From Pseudomonadota bacterium (GTDB lineage: Bacteria > Pseudomonadota > Gammaproteobacteria > Xanthomonadales > Xanthomonadaceae): a stretch of DNA of 5,558 nucleotides. The notes below the pieces were generated by a model. It searched no databases, had not been told where the DNA came from, and worked only from the letters and a program-made list of their open reading frames with translations. Shown piece by piece: positions 1 through 5,558 of this stretch. The stretch's first letter is position 1; each line of letters begins with the position of its first letter. The translations under genes and the position numbers were made by a program. The stretch is taken from assembly GCA_023423855.1 (NCBI GenBank), contig JAFAEU010000314.1, positions 1 to 5,558 on the forward strand, read 5' to 3'.

Positions 1-5
1 TCGCT

Positions 6-105
6 GGCCCCCACCCCAGCCCTCCCCCGCACGCGGGGGAGGGAGCCAAACGCCGCAGCATCCTGCGCCCTCCCCCGCGTGCGGGGGAGGGTTGGGGTGG
101 GGGCC
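6..105. repeat. REPIN-like inverted repeat, family A, copy 1
   Basis: Two 38-nt arms (6-43 and 68-105) are inverted copies of each other, separated by a 24-nt spacer. The arms match at 37 of 38 positions, and the single difference (G19 against T92) would be a G-U pair in RNA. Each arm is also a hairpin by itself: CCCTCCCCCGC pairs with GCGGGGGAGGG around a 2-nt centre (20-43 and 68-91). The outer ends are G/C-run tracts ending in GGTGGGGGCC at the right. This two-palindromes-in-inverted-orientation layout is that of REPIN elements, which are spread by RAYT transposases in many proteobacteria. No RAYT gene lies in the window, so that link is inference. A second copy lies at 2332-2430. Confidence 0.85.
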
Positions 106-192
106 GTCAGGCGGCAGCATCCCGCCACCGCAGCCGATTGCCCACCACCCTTGGCCGATCAGGTGCGCTTGTCTCTCGGAACCGGGACTTCT

Positions 193-299
193 TGTCATGT
201 CGACCCCGGACTTGGTCCGGGGGAGAGATCTGCGTGTGCCCGGGTGGGCAGCAGCACGCCGGATTTCTCCCCCGGATCAAGTCCGGGGTCGACATGACA
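193..299. repeat. REPIN-like inverted repeat, family B
   Basis: Arms 193-230 and 262-299 are 38-nt inverted copies matching at 36 of 38 positions. Both differences (G215/T277 and G227/T265) become G-U pairs in plus-strand RNA, so pairing is unbroken. Each arm contains its own small palindrome: CCCCGGAC/GTCCGGGG around TTG at 204-222, and the equivalent at 270-288. The 31-nt spacer also has internal pairing: TGCCC/GGGCA at 237-250, flanked by GCGTG/CACGC at 232-236 and 255-259. The sequence is unrelated to family A, and only one copy occurs here. I infer a dispersed REPIN-type repeat; a genome-wide count is needed to show this. Confidence 0.8.
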
Positions 300-308
300 G
301 ATGCCCGG

Positions 309-357
309 TTGCACGCGGCTTTTCCATCCGCCTTCGGCGCTGGCCGGTTTGCACGCG
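309..357 (+). repeat. Short direct repeat TTGCACGCG upstream of the EAL gene
   Basis: The 9-mer TTGCACGCG occurs at 309-317 and 349-357, exactly 40 bp apart, with similar left context (CCGGT before the first, CCGGT before the second). The second copy overlaps the candidate -35 box of the downstream gene. Forty base pairs is close to four helical turns, so a regulator could bind both copies on one DNA face, but two 9-mers in GC-rich DNA can also arise by chance. Confidence 0.3.
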
Positions 358-375
358 TCCCGGCGTGGGTATAAA
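349..375 (+). promoter_or_regulatory. Candidate sigma70 promoter of the GAF-GGDEF-EAL gene
   Basis: TATAAA at 370-375 is a strong -10-like hexamer in the only A-rich stretch of this region (TATAAAAA, 370-377). A possible -35 is TTGCAC at 349-354 with a 15-bp spacer, or TTTGCA at 348-353 with a 16-bp spacer; both spacers are shorter than the usual 17 bp. Transcription would start near 382 and leave a leader of about 48 nt before the ATG at 430. The promoter sits downstream of both repeat elements, so they would not be transcribed from it. Confidence 0.5.
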
Positions 376-418
376 AAGGCGTGATGCAGCGCGTCGCCCA
401 GCGTGTCCGGCGGCGCAC

Positions 419-432
419 AAGGGGGCCGGATG
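419..432 (+). promoter_or_regulatory. Shine-Dalgarno sequence and start codon deciding the EAL gene start
   Basis: AAGGGGG at 419-425 lies 4 nt before ATG at 430-432. The reading frame is open back to an in-frame TGA at 382-384, and the only other usual start codon in that stretch is GTG at 403, which has no purine-rich sequence at the right distance. I therefore take ATG 430 as the start; GTG 403 would add nine residues, mostly Gly, that belong to no domain. Confidence 0.65.
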
Positions 433-2283
433 TCACCCAGCGGACAGGCGAGCGCACGGATCGATCGCGGCGCGTGGGCAAGGCGGCACAACCACGCGCT
501 GGTGTCGCTGGCCAGGCGCGTCTGGCAGGACGACTGCACGCTCGAGAACGCATTCGCCCTGATCTGCGAGACGGCGGCCGAGACCCTCGAAATCGAGCGC
601 GTCAACATCTGGCAGCACGATCCCGGCGCCGGGCTGCTGCAGTGCCTGCACCATTACGAGCGCAGCAGCGGCCGGCATGGCCTGCCGCAGGAGGATGCGA
701 CCCTGCGCGTGGGCGGCGAGTACGGCGCCGCCCTCGACAAGGTCCGCGTCATCAACCTGACCGCGGTCGAGCGCGACGGCGACGACACCGGGCTCGGCAA
801 CTACCTGCGCCGCCACGGCATCAGCTCGCTGCTCGACGCGCCGGTGCGTTCGGCCGGCGAACTGCTCGGCGTGATCTGCCACGAACACGTCGGCCCGCCG
901 CGGATCTGGACGCCCGAGGACCAGGCCTTCGCCGGCAGCATCGGCGACTACGTGGCGATGGCCTACGAGATCGACCGCCGCCGCCGGCTCGAGGGCCGCG
1001 TACGCTACCTCGAACTGCACGACCCGCACACCAACCTGCCCAACCGCGACCACCTGCTGGAAGTGGTGCATTCGGCGCTGCGGCCGATGCACGGCGGCGA
1101 CAACGGCCTGGTCGCGATCCACCTCAACCTCGACGCCTCGCCGCACGACGGCGACGCCGGCCACGAGCTGCTGGTCGAGGCCGCCACCAGGCTGCGCCGG
1201 GTGCTCGACGGCAAGGCGACGCTGGCGCGCGTGCGCGGCAACGCCTTCGCCGTGCTGCCGCACCGCCACCTGCACGAGACCGAGGCGCTGAACCTCGCCG
1301 AGCGCTGCATCGACATCGTGCAGTCGCACCTGGACCAGAGCGGCACGGCCACCATCGTCACCGGCGGCATCGCGTTCTCGCGCGACCTCGCCGCGCCGTC
1401 GGCCGACAACCTGCTGCGCAACGCCGAGACCGCCAGCCAGGAGGCGCGCAGCGGGCGCCACGGCCGCTGCGAGATCTTCGACGCCGAACACCACCGCGGA
1501 CTGGTCACGCGCCTGCGCCTGGAGCGCACGCTGCGCGAGGCCTTCGAGGCCGGCCAGATGCAGGTGCATTTCCAGCCCGAGGTCGAGCTGGCCAGCGGCC
1601 GCTGGGTTGCGGCCGAGGCGCTGCTGCGCTGGGTCGACGGCGAAGGCAACTGCCGCGCGGCGCAGGAGTTCGTCGACATCATCGAGGCCAGCGGCCTGAT
1701 CGTGCCGATCGGCCGCTGGATGCTGCACGAGGCCTGCCGCCTCGCCCGGCGCTGGCCGGTGGGCGAGGGCATCGGTCCGAAGCTGCGGGTGAACCTGTCC
1801 GCGCGCCAGTTCGAGCAGGCCAGCCTGGTGGCCGACGTCACCGACGCGCTGGCCGCGAGCGGCCTGCAGCCGGGGCGGCTGTGCCTGGAGCTGACCGAGA
1901 GCGCGTTGCTGCCCGACGTCGCCATCGCCGCGCAGACGCTCACGCGGCTGCGTGAGCTCGGCGTCTCGGTGGCGCTCGACGACTTCGGCACCGGCTACTC
2001 GTCGCTGGCCTACCTCAAGCGCCTGCCGATCGACGTGATCAAGCTCGACAAGAGCTTCATCGCCGGGCTGCCGGACGATCCCTACGACCTGGCGATCGTG
2101 CAGGCGATCGCCGGGCTGGCGCGCAAGACCGGCCTGGGCGTCGTCGCCGAAGGCGTGGAAACGCAGGCGCAGGCGCAGACGCTGCGCGAATGCGGAGTCG
2201 AGCGGGGGCAGGGATACCTGTTTTCGGAGCCGGTCGACAACGATGCGCTGGTGCGCGGGTTTGCTGCTGGCGGACGGGGGTAG
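430..2283 (+). CDS. GAF / degenerate GGDEF / EAL protein, predicted c-di-GMP phosphodiesterase
   Basis: The protein is 617 residues with no membrane segment or signal peptide, so it should be cytosolic. A GAF-like sensor domain covers about 22-180, then an Arg-rich linker helix leads into a GGDEF domain (about 195-355) that opens with HDPHTNLPNR. Its active-site loop reads RGNAF (269-273) where cyclases have GGDEF, so cyclase activity is very unlikely. The EAL domain (about 365-612) looks complete: EAL at 396-398, Asn455 in NLS, Glu487/Glu490 in LELTE, Asp517-Asp518 in DDFGTGYSS, Lys538, Glu574/Glu577 in AEGVE and Gln594 in GQGY. In this family these residues bind metals and c-di-GMP and support hydrolysis to pGpG. 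I infer a phosphodiesterase controlled by its GAF domain and perhaps by GTP or c-di-GMP bound to the inactive GGDEF domain. The GAF ligand cannot be read from sequence. It is transcribed alone and converges on the S9 peptidase gene. Confidence 0.93.
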   Translation: MSPSGQASARIDRGAWARRHNHALVSLARRVWQDDCTLENAFALICETAAETLEIERVNIWQHDPGAGLLQCLHHYERSSGRHGLPQEDATLRVGGEYGAALDKVRVINLTAVERDGDDTGLGNYLRRHGISSLLDAPVRSAGELLGVICHEHVGPPRIWTPEDQAFAGSIGDYVAMAYEIDRRRRLEGRVRYLELHDPHTNLPNRDHLLEVVHSALRPMHGGDNGLVAIHLNLDASPHDGDAGHELLVEAATRLRRVLDGKATLARVRGNAFAVLPHRHLHETEALNLAERCIDIVQSHLDQSGTATIVTGGIAFSRDLAAPSADNLLRNAETASQEARSGRHGRCEIFDAEHHRGLVTRLRLERTLREAFEAGQMQVHFQPEVELASGRWVAAEALLRWVDGEGNCRAAQEFVDIIEASGLIVPIGRWMLHEACRLARRWPVGEGIGPKLRVNLSARQFEQASLVADVTDALAASGLQPGRLCLELTESALLPDVAIAAQTLTRLRELGVSVALDDFGTGYSSLAYLKRLPIDVIKLDKSFIAGLPDDPYDLAIVQAIAGLARKTGLGVVAEGVETQAQAQTLRECGVERGQGYLFSEPVDNDALVRGFAAGGRG

Positions 2284-2331
2284 ATTGCTTCGGGCTGTTG
2301 CCCGGTGCGTACGGCTTCATGGCTTCGGCTT

Positions 2332-2430
2332 GCCCCCACCCCAGCCCTCCCCCCCAGGCGGGGGAGGGGGCTAAAGGCAACGGCTTCCAGCTCCCACCCC
2401 CCCCAGCGGGGGAGGGTTGGGGTGGGGGCC
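2332..2430. repeat. REPIN-like inverted repeat, family A, copy 2, between convergent genes
   Basis: This is the second copy of the element at 6-105. The left 21 nt (2333-2353, equal to 8-28) and right 23 nt (2408-2430, equal to 83-105) are identical to copy 1. The middle has diverged: the inner half of the left palindrome reads CCCCCCCAGGCGGGGGAGGG and the right palindrome begins with a C-run of altered length. It starts 48 bp after the stop of the EAL gene and ends 42 bp before the stop of the S9 peptidase gene, filling most of the 189-bp gap. With hairpins readable from both strands it could end or stabilise both transcripts, but no T-tract follows, so it is not a standard intrinsic terminator. 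Confidence 0.85.
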
Positions 2431-2472
2431 AACGCGCCAGCCCACCCCCCGAAGGCACACCGCCCTCCGCGC

Positions 2473-4542
2473 CTACTTCCGCACTTCCTGCGTATGCGAC
2501 TGCAGCGCCTCCGCCAGCCCCGGCACGCCCTCCGCGCCGGTCGGCACGGTGATGCTGGAACCCTTGAACTCCTCTCCGATCGGCTGCGCCCGCCCGCCCA
2601 GGCATTGCGACAGGAAACCCTCGGCCACCGCGTTGAAGGCCTTGTTGTTCTCGGGGCGATGGAAGCCGTGGCCCTCGTCGGGGAACAGCACGTAGGTGAC
2701 CGGGATGTCCTTGGCCGTCATCGCGTTGACGATCTGGTCGCTCTCGTCCTGCTTCACGCGCGGGTCGTTGGCGCCCTGGCCGATCAGCAGCGGTTTGCTG
2801 ATGGCGTCGACGCGCGTCAGCGGCGAGCGTTCGGTCAGCCAGGCTTTCCCTTCCTCTGTGCGCGGATCGCCCATGCGGCGCGCGAGCTGTTCGAAGAAGC
2901 TCGCCCAGTACGGCGGCACCGTCGACAGCAGGGTGTTGAGGTTGGCCGGGCCGACGATGTCGACGCCGCAGGCGAACGCGTCCGGCGTGAACGTCAGGCC
3001 GACCAGGGTGGCGTAGCCGCCGTAGCTGCCGCCCATGATCGCGACCTTGTCCTGGGTGGTGACGCCCTGCTGCACCGCCCACTGCACGCCGTCGATCAGG
3101 TCGTCGTGCATCTTGCCGGCCCATTCGCCGTCGCCGGCATTGGTGAAGGCCTTGCCGAAGCCGGTGGAGCCGCGGAAGTTGACGCTCAGCACCGCGTAGC
3201 CGCGGTTGGCCAGCCACTGGTCGTAGCTGCTGTAGCCGTAGGCGTCGCGGCCCCAGGGGCCGCCGTGTACGAGCAGCACCATCGGCACCGGCTTGTCGGC
3301 CTTGCCGTCGCCGTCGGCGTCGGCATGCGCGGGCAGGGTCAGGTAGCTGACCAAGGTCTTGCCGTCGCGCGAGGTGATCTCCAGCGGCCACATCGGCACC
3401 AGCGGCTTGCCCTCCAGCGCGGGGCGGCCGGAGAACATGCGGCTCAGCTTGCCGCCATCGCCGCGGTCGTAGCGGTAGTACTCGACCGGCGACTCGGCGG
3501 CCGAATAGGCGACGATCCAGGTCCTGTCGTCGAGCGTGCGGGTGTTGATCGAGGCTTCGCCCGGGCCGATCGCAGCGAGCTTGTCGAGGTCGGCCTTGAG
3601 GCTGTCGTCGAGCACCGCCCATTCCTCGCGCAGGTAGTTCACCGAGACCGCCTGCACCTTGCCGGTCTGCGGATCGCGCAGGTTGCCGCCGATGTCGGCG
3701 CGCGCATCCTCGTGCACCAGCGTCTTCTCGCCGCTGGCGGCGTCGATCGCGAACAGCGCCGCGGTGTCGCGGCCGCGCGAATCGCGCATGTAGAGCGTGC
3801 CGCCGTCCTTGGTGAGGCCGGCGAAGCCGGTGCCCATGCCGTCCTCGAACGGGATCTCGTCGTACTTCTCCCAGCCCTCGCCCGCGCGACGCAGCAGGTC
3901 CTCGCCGCCGTCGGGGCGCGAACGCGAGGCGAAGCGCAGCGTGTAGTCGGCGTCGGCCACGTAGCCGGCGATCTCCTGTGTGTTGCGCTCGACCAGGCTG
4001 CGTTCGCCGCTGGCGAGGTCGACCCGGTACAGGTCGTGCCATTTCGGATCGCGGTCGTTCATGCCGACCAGGATCGCGTCCGGATGCCGGTCGCTGACGC
4101 CGACGACCTGGGCCGTGGTCTTCTCGTATGGCGTCAGGTCGCGGCTCTCGCCGGTGGCGAGGTCGACCGCATGGAGGTGGAAGTCCTCGTCGCCGCCGCT
4201 GTCGCGCAGGTACAGGATGGTGTCGGGCCGGTAGGACCAGAAATAGTTGCGGATGCCGCGCGCGGTGTCGCGGGTGACTGCCTTCGCCTGCGACAGGTCG
4301 TCGGCCGGCGCGACCCAGACGTTGATGGTGCCGTCGAGCGGCGCGATCCAGCTCAGGTACCTGCCGTCGGGGCTGAGCTGCACGCTGGCGCGCTCGGGAT
4401 TGCCGAACAGGGCTTCGCGCGGGATCAGCTCGACCTCGTCGATCGAGGCGGGCGCGGCGGCGGTGGACGTGTCGTCCGCGGCCTTGTTTCCGCAGGCGGC
4501 GAGGGCGAGGGTGACGGCGGATGCGAGCAGAAGACGGCGCAT
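2473..4542 (-). CDS. S9 family (prolyl oligopeptidase-type) serine peptidase, lipoprotein
   Basis: The product is 689 residues. MRRLLLASAVTLALAAC gives a lipoprotein signal with lipobox LAAC and lipidated Cys17; Gly18 follows, with no Asp retention signal, so outer-membrane attachment is likely. A low-complexity Ala/Thr linker precedes a beta-propeller (about 40-400) with repeated short motifs such as SPDGRYLSW and DLATGES. The C-terminal alpha/beta-hydrolase domain (about 405-655) has HGGPW at 426-430, nucleophile Ser506 in GGSYGG, Asp593 in GANDPRV and His625 in DEGHGF, a complete S9 triad in the right order. Family members cleave short peptides admitted through the propeller; the length is typical. 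An acidic DADGDGKAD loop (408-416) sits between the domains. I infer envelope peptide or dipeptide release for nutrition; the exact specificity (S9C-like or other) is not readable. The start is chosen by the signal peptide, although an in-frame ATG at 4614 has a better ribosome site. Confidence 0.94.
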   Translation of the reverse strand: MRRLLLASAVTLALAACGNKAADDTSTAAAPASIDEVELIPREALFGNPERASVQLSPDGRYLSWIAPLDGTINVWVAPADDLSQAKAVTRDTARGIRNYFWSYRPDTILYLRDSGGDEDFHLHAVDLATGESRDLTPYEKTTAQVVGVSDRHPDAILVGMNDRDPKWHDLYRVDLASGERSLVERNTQEIAGYVADADYTLRFASRSRPDGGEDLLRRAGEGWEKYDEIPFEDGMGTGFAGLTKDGGTLYMRDSRGRDTAALFAIDAASGEKTLVHEDARADIGGNLRDPQTGKVQAVSVNYLREEWAVLDDSLKADLDKLAAIGPGEASINTRTLDDRTWIVAYSAAESPVEYYRYDRGDGGKLSRMFSGRPALEGKPLVPMWPLEITSRDGKTLVSYLTLPAHADADGDGKADKPVPMVLLVHGGPWGRDAYGYSSYDQWLANRGYAVLSVNFRGSTGFGKAFTNAGDGEWAGKMHDDLIDGVQWAVQQGVTTQDKVAIMGGSYGGYATLVGLTFTPDAFACGVDIVGPANLNTLLSTVPPYWASFFEQLARRMGDPRTEEGKAWLTERSPLTRVDAISKPLLIGQGANDPRVKQDESDQIVNAMTAKDIPVTYVLFPDEGHGFHRPENNKAFNAVAEGFLSQCLGGRAQPIGEEFKGSSITVPTGAEGVPGLAEALQSHTQEVRK

Positions 4543-4611
4543 GGGCGTTTCCAGGGAGACAGGACCCCTGAGGATACGGCGGAAGCCGGGACGGTTGCGC
4601 CGGCCGATGGG

Positions 4612-4626
4612 CATGGACGGGCCTCC
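4612..4626 (-). promoter_or_regulatory. Strong Shine-Dalgarno plus in-frame ATG upstream of the peptidase start
   Basis: On the minus strand GGAGG (plus positions 4622-4626) lies 7 nt before an ATG (4612-4614) that is in frame with the S9 peptidase, 24 codons ahead of the start I selected. The chosen ATG at 4540-4542 has only a weaker GGAAA upstream. Starting at 4614 would place an Arg-rich 24-residue stretch before the lipoprotein signal. Third-position GC over those codons is 19 of 24, which looks lower than in the gene body. Confidence 0.4.
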
Positions 4627-4652
4627 AAACCTGCCGGGCGATGCGCCGGATC

Positions 4653-4674
4653 GAGCCGGGCATCCCGCCGGCTC
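4653..4674 (-). terminator. Weak hairpin overlapping the comM stop codon
   Basis: GAGCCGG and CCGGCTC form a perfect 7-bp stem around an 8-nt loop, and the 5' arm uses the last two bases of the comM TGA codon. No run of T follows, so it is not a canonical intrinsic terminator. It may only attenuate read-through into the peptidase gene or protect the 3' end. In DNA this GC-rich a stem of this size can occur by chance. Confidence 0.25.
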
Positions 4675-5558
4675 ACGCGGCCTGCAGGTCGCCGCCGCGA
4701 TCGGCCTGTCGGTAGCCCAGTGCCTCGGTCAGGTGCACGGTGGCGATGTGCGGGCTGTCGGCGAGGTCGGCGATGGTGCGCGCGACGCGCAGGATGCGGT
4801 GCATCGAGCGGGCCGACAGCTGCAGCGCGTCGATCGCGCGTTCGAGCAGGGCCTGGTCGCGCTCGCCCAGCCGGCACCACGCCATCGTTTCGGACTGCGA
4901 CAGCTGCGCGTTGGGACGGCCGGCGCGCTGGTGCTGGATCGCCCGCGCGCGCGTCACGCGCTCGCGGATCGCGGCGCTGGATTCGCCGTCGGGCGCATCG
5001 GGACGCAGTTCGGAAGGCGGCAGCCGCGGCACCTCGACGTGCAGGTCGATGCGGTCGAGCAGCGGGCCGGAGATGCGCGCGCGGTAGCGGCGGATCGCGT
5101 CGGCGTGGCAGCGGCAGCGGCCGGAGGCGTCGCCGGCCCAGCCGCAGGGGCAGGGATTCATCGCTGCGACCAACTGGAACCGCGCCGGGAACTCGCTCTG
5201 CCGCGCCGCGCGTGAGATCGTGACCACGCCCGACTCCAGCGGCTCGCGCAGCACTTCCAGCGCGCGCCGTTCCCACTCCGGCAGCTCGTCGAGGAACAGC
5301 ACACCGTTGTGCGCCAGCGAGATCTCGCCCGGCCGCGGCTCGCCGCCGCCACCGACCAGCGCGACCGCGCTCGCGGTGTGGTGCGGCGCGCGGAACGGGC
5401 GCTGGCGCCAGCAGGCGGGATCGAGGCCGCGGCCGCTGACCGAGGCGATCGCGGCGGTTTCCAGCGCCTCGGCTTCATCGGCTTCCGGCAGCAGCCCGGG
5501 CAGGCGCGAGGCGAGCAGGGTCTTGCCGCAGCCCGGGCTTCCGGCCAGCAGCAGGTGG
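4673..5558 (-). CDS. comM: ComM/YifB family AAA+ ATPase (Mg-chelatase-like), C-terminal part, cut by window edge
   Basis: The frame runs off the right edge; 294 residues are visible, and roughly the first 200 of the usual ~500, including the N-terminal Lon-protease-like domain, are missing. The fragment opens inside the AAA+ core with Walker A GSPGCGKT (6-13), then the family hallmark FRAPHHTAS, Walker B LFLDEL (87-92), NPCPCG with four cysteines (136, 138, 148, 150), SGPLLDRIDL (163-172) and a helical C-terminal Mg-chelatase domain with SARSMHRILRVARTIADL (248-265). No break is visible. In Vibrio cholerae ComM is a hexameric helicase that drives branch migration during natural transformation; the same role is inferred here, in the cytoplasm. 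An internal GTG at 5300-5302 is a valine codon within Walker B, not a start. It lies 130 bp upstream of the S9 peptidase gene on the same strand. Confidence 0.95.
   Translation of the reverse strand, partial: HLLLAGSPGCGKTLLASRLPGLLPEADEAEALETAAIASVSGRGLDPACWRQRPFRAPHHTASAVALVGGGGEPRPGEISLAHNGVLFLDELPEWERRALEVLREPLESGVVTISRAARQSEFPARFQLVAAMNPCPCGWAGDASGRCRCHADAIRRYRARISGPLLDRIDLHVEVPRLPPSELRPDAPDGESSAAIRERVTRARAIQHQRAGRPNAQLSQSETMAWCRLGERDQALLERAIDALQLSARSMHRILRVARTIADLADSPHIATVHLTEALGYRQADRGGDLQAA

Noticed and set aside
6..299. The tandem palindromes as a CRISPR array or attenuator
   Set aside because: There are only two unrelated elements, arms are inverted rather than direct repeats, and spacers are unequal. 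No leader or cas gene is present.
79..608. Several short frames on both strands in the repeat-rich left region
   Set aside because: They run through the REPIN-like repeats, overlap each other, and their peptides merely translate palindromes (such as STPDL and GPSPGST). No supported gene.
381..1955. A 524-codon plus-strand frame starting near the promoter, with AAAAAGG before it
   Set aside because: It overlaps the EAL gene out of frame and is nearly all Arg, Ala, Gly and Pro with no motif. The purine-rich stretch is better explained as part of the -10 region.
433..1991. Long minus-strand frames opposite the EAL gene
   Set aside because: They are antisense shadows with low-complexity Ala/Val/Gln or Ser/Arg composition and no recognisable domain.
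4571..4599. TATCCT on the minus strand as a -10 box for the S9 peptidase
   Set aside because: It matches the consensus at only four of six positions and has no -35-like sequence at the right distance; it would also lie downstream of the strong ribosome site at 4622-4626.
2057..4663. An 868-codon open frame on the minus strand
   Set aside because: It is another frame of the S9 peptidase locus, extremely rich in Arg, Pro and Ala, and reads through repeat A copy 2 and into the EAL gene. It is a high-GC shadow.
2305..5223. A 972-codon open frame on the plus strand
   Set aside because: It runs antisense through both the S9 peptidase and comM, shows no domain, and is rich in Ala, Val, Arg and Gly as expected for the opposite strand of GC-rich genes. 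The minus-strand proteins have complete catalytic motifs.

Overview
The window is very GC-rich, with strong G/C preference at third codon positions. It carries compact intergenic palindromic repeats and three genes whose protein sequences look gammaproteobacterial. I infer a member of the Xanthomonadales (Lysobacter/Luteimonas-like), from protein character and repeat style only; no marker gene is present to prove it.

Layout. Positions 1-429 hold no gene that I can support. They contain two unrelated REPIN-like elements (6-105 and 193-299), each a pair of hairpins in inverted orientation, followed by a promoter-like AT-rich island (349-375) and a purine-rich Shine-Dalgarno sequence. Next comes a plus-strand gene (430-2283) for a soluble GAF / degenerate-GGDEF / EAL protein, predicted to be a c-di-GMP phosphodiesterase. 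A second copy of the first repeat family (2332-2430) fills most of the 189-bp gap between this gene and the convergent minus-strand gene at 2473-4542. That gene encodes a lipoprotein serine peptidase of the S9 (prolyl oligopeptidase) family. Upstream of it on the same strand, after a 130-bp gap with a weak hairpin, lies the C-terminal part of a comM/yifB-type AAA+ ATPase (4673 to the right edge), cut off just before its Walker A motif.

How they fit together. I see no pathway linking the three proteins: c-di-GMP turnover, envelope peptide hydrolysis and DNA branch migration during transformation are separate tasks. The peptidase may receive read-through from comM, but it has its own spacer. 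I find no evidence of a new defence, mobile or biosynthetic system. The least explained material is the repeat DNA: both families fold into long near-perfect hairpins, and one also carries outward-placed G-quadruplex motifs at both ends.
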